Assembly (NCBI GenBank): GCA_031265725.1
Contig: JAISCH010000304.1
Location: 1 to 6,798 of the forward strand
Origin: Propionibacteriaceae bacterium
Lineage (GTDB): Bacteria > Actinomycetota > Actinomycetes > Propionibacteriales > Propionibacteriaceae
Direction of reading: 5' to 3'
DNA: 6,798 nt
Shown: piece after piece, positions 6,382 to 6,798 of the stretch
Numbering within the stretch: the stretch's first letter is position 1
Layout of the letters: every line of letters starts with the position of its first letter
Notes under the pieces: generated by a model
What the model was told of the DNA's origin: nothing
The model's database searches: none
What the model saw: the letters and a program-made list of their open reading frames with translations, nothing else
Position numbers and translations under genes: made by a program

Positions 6382-6798
6382 TACTGGCTCCGTTTCTTCT
6401 TCAGGATCAGGTCGTCGCGGTGGACGACCTCGCGGTTGAATTCCGGTCCGAGAGTCTGCACCAGGTCGGCGGTCTTCTTCCCGATCAGTAGCGGCAGTTC
6501 GGCTGAGTCGTAGCCGACCAGGCCGCGAGCTAGCGTCTTGCCATTCTCAGCGACCAGTCGTACCGGGTCACCGACCTGGAAATCGCCGCGCACCGCCAGG
6601 ATTCCGGCTGGCAGCAGCGAGGCGTTGCGCTGGACGACGGCCTGCACCGCGCCCGCGTCCAGGACTAGCTCGCCCTGGGCCTGCGAGGCGTACGCCAGCC
6701 AGAGCAATTTGCGGCTGCGGCGTTTCCCGTTCGGATGGAAGAAGGTCCCGATGCTTTCGCCACGGATAGCCCGATCCACCTGATCGGCCGCTGCCAGC
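6381..6798 (-). CDS. proB: Glutamate 5-kinase, C-terminal part with PUA domain (runs off the right edge)
   Basis: ProB phosphorylates glutamate to gamma-glutamyl phosphate, the committed and usually proline-inhibited first step of proline synthesis. Only the last 138 codons plus the TAA stop are in the window; the frame is open to the edge, so the 5' part and the kinase active site are missing here. An internal GTG at 6779 is a Val codon within the conserved stretch, not the start. The fragment opens with the end of the kinase domain (ESIGTFF) and then has a PUA domain, about fragment residues 42-125, recognised by GELVLDAGAVQAV, NASLLPAGI, VRGDFQVGDPV and ARGLVGYDS, ending in REVVHRDDLIL. 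The PUA domain is common in glutamate 5-kinases and absent from some. The stop shares one base with the proA start. Confidence 0.95.
   Translation of the reverse strand, partial: LAAADQVDRAIRGESIGTFFHPNGKRRSRKLLWLAYASQAQGELVLDAGAVQAVVQRNASLLPAGILAVRGDFQVGDPVRLVAENGKTLARGLVGYDSAELPLLIGKKTADLVQTLGPEFNREVVHRDDLILKKKRSQ

Noticed and set aside
6777..6779. GTG at 6779 as a start for a short 132-residue protein
   Set aside because: The frame continues upstream to the window edge with residues typical of the end of the glutamate kinase domain, so this GTG is an internal Val codon of proB.
1..6798. RNA genes, insertion sequences, CRISPR repeats, phage or toxin-antitoxin genes
   Set aside because: Nearly all bases belong to eight tightly packed, recognisable metabolic and respiratory genes; I saw no tRNA-like fold, terminal inverted repeats or spaced direct repeats.

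Overview
This window looks like a stretch of actinobacterial chromosome (Actinomycetota). The DNA is G+C-rich. NuoC carries the N-terminal Gly/Ser/Asp/Tyr-rich segment ([16 protein letters not shown]) that I associate with actinobacterial complex I. NuoE has a long C-terminal extension, and a geranylgeranyl-reductase-type flavoprotein sits directly before nuoA, which suits an organism with partly saturated menaquinone. I cannot fix the family or genus by eye.

All eight genes lie on the minus strand, so transcription runs from right (6798) to left (1). In that order they are: the 3' end of proB (glutamate 5-kinase, mainly its PUA domain); proA (gamma-glutamyl phosphate reductase); an FAD-dependent geranylgeranyl reductase family protein; then nuoA, nuoB, nuoC, nuoD, nuoE and the first 17 codons of nuoF. 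proB and proA share one base (TAATG). nuoB/C, C/D and D/E overlap through ATGA, and nuoE/F through GTGA. The reductase and nuoA are 28 bases apart, and nuoA and nuoB are 9 bases apart. The only larger gap is 64 bases between proA and the reductase, and I see no convincing terminator or promoter in it. No stretch longer than 300 bases lacks a gene.

Functionally there are two blocks. ProB and ProA carry out the first two steps from glutamate towards proline. NuoA-F are part of the proton-pumping NADH:quinone oxidoreductase: NuoA is in the membrane arm, NuoB (cluster N2), NuoC and NuoD form the connecting module at the quinone site, and NuoE and NuoF belong to the NADH-oxidising module. The reductase plausibly hydrogenates isoprene units of the menaquinone used by this complex. 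Metal-ligand, quinone-site and catalytic residues are present in each gene where they can be checked, and I see no frameshift, truncation (other than at the window edges), mobile element, RNA gene or CRISPR array.

I found no strong case for an undescribed system. The points most worth a second look are the reductase-nuo linkage, its position directly after proBA, and a few sequence-level oddities.
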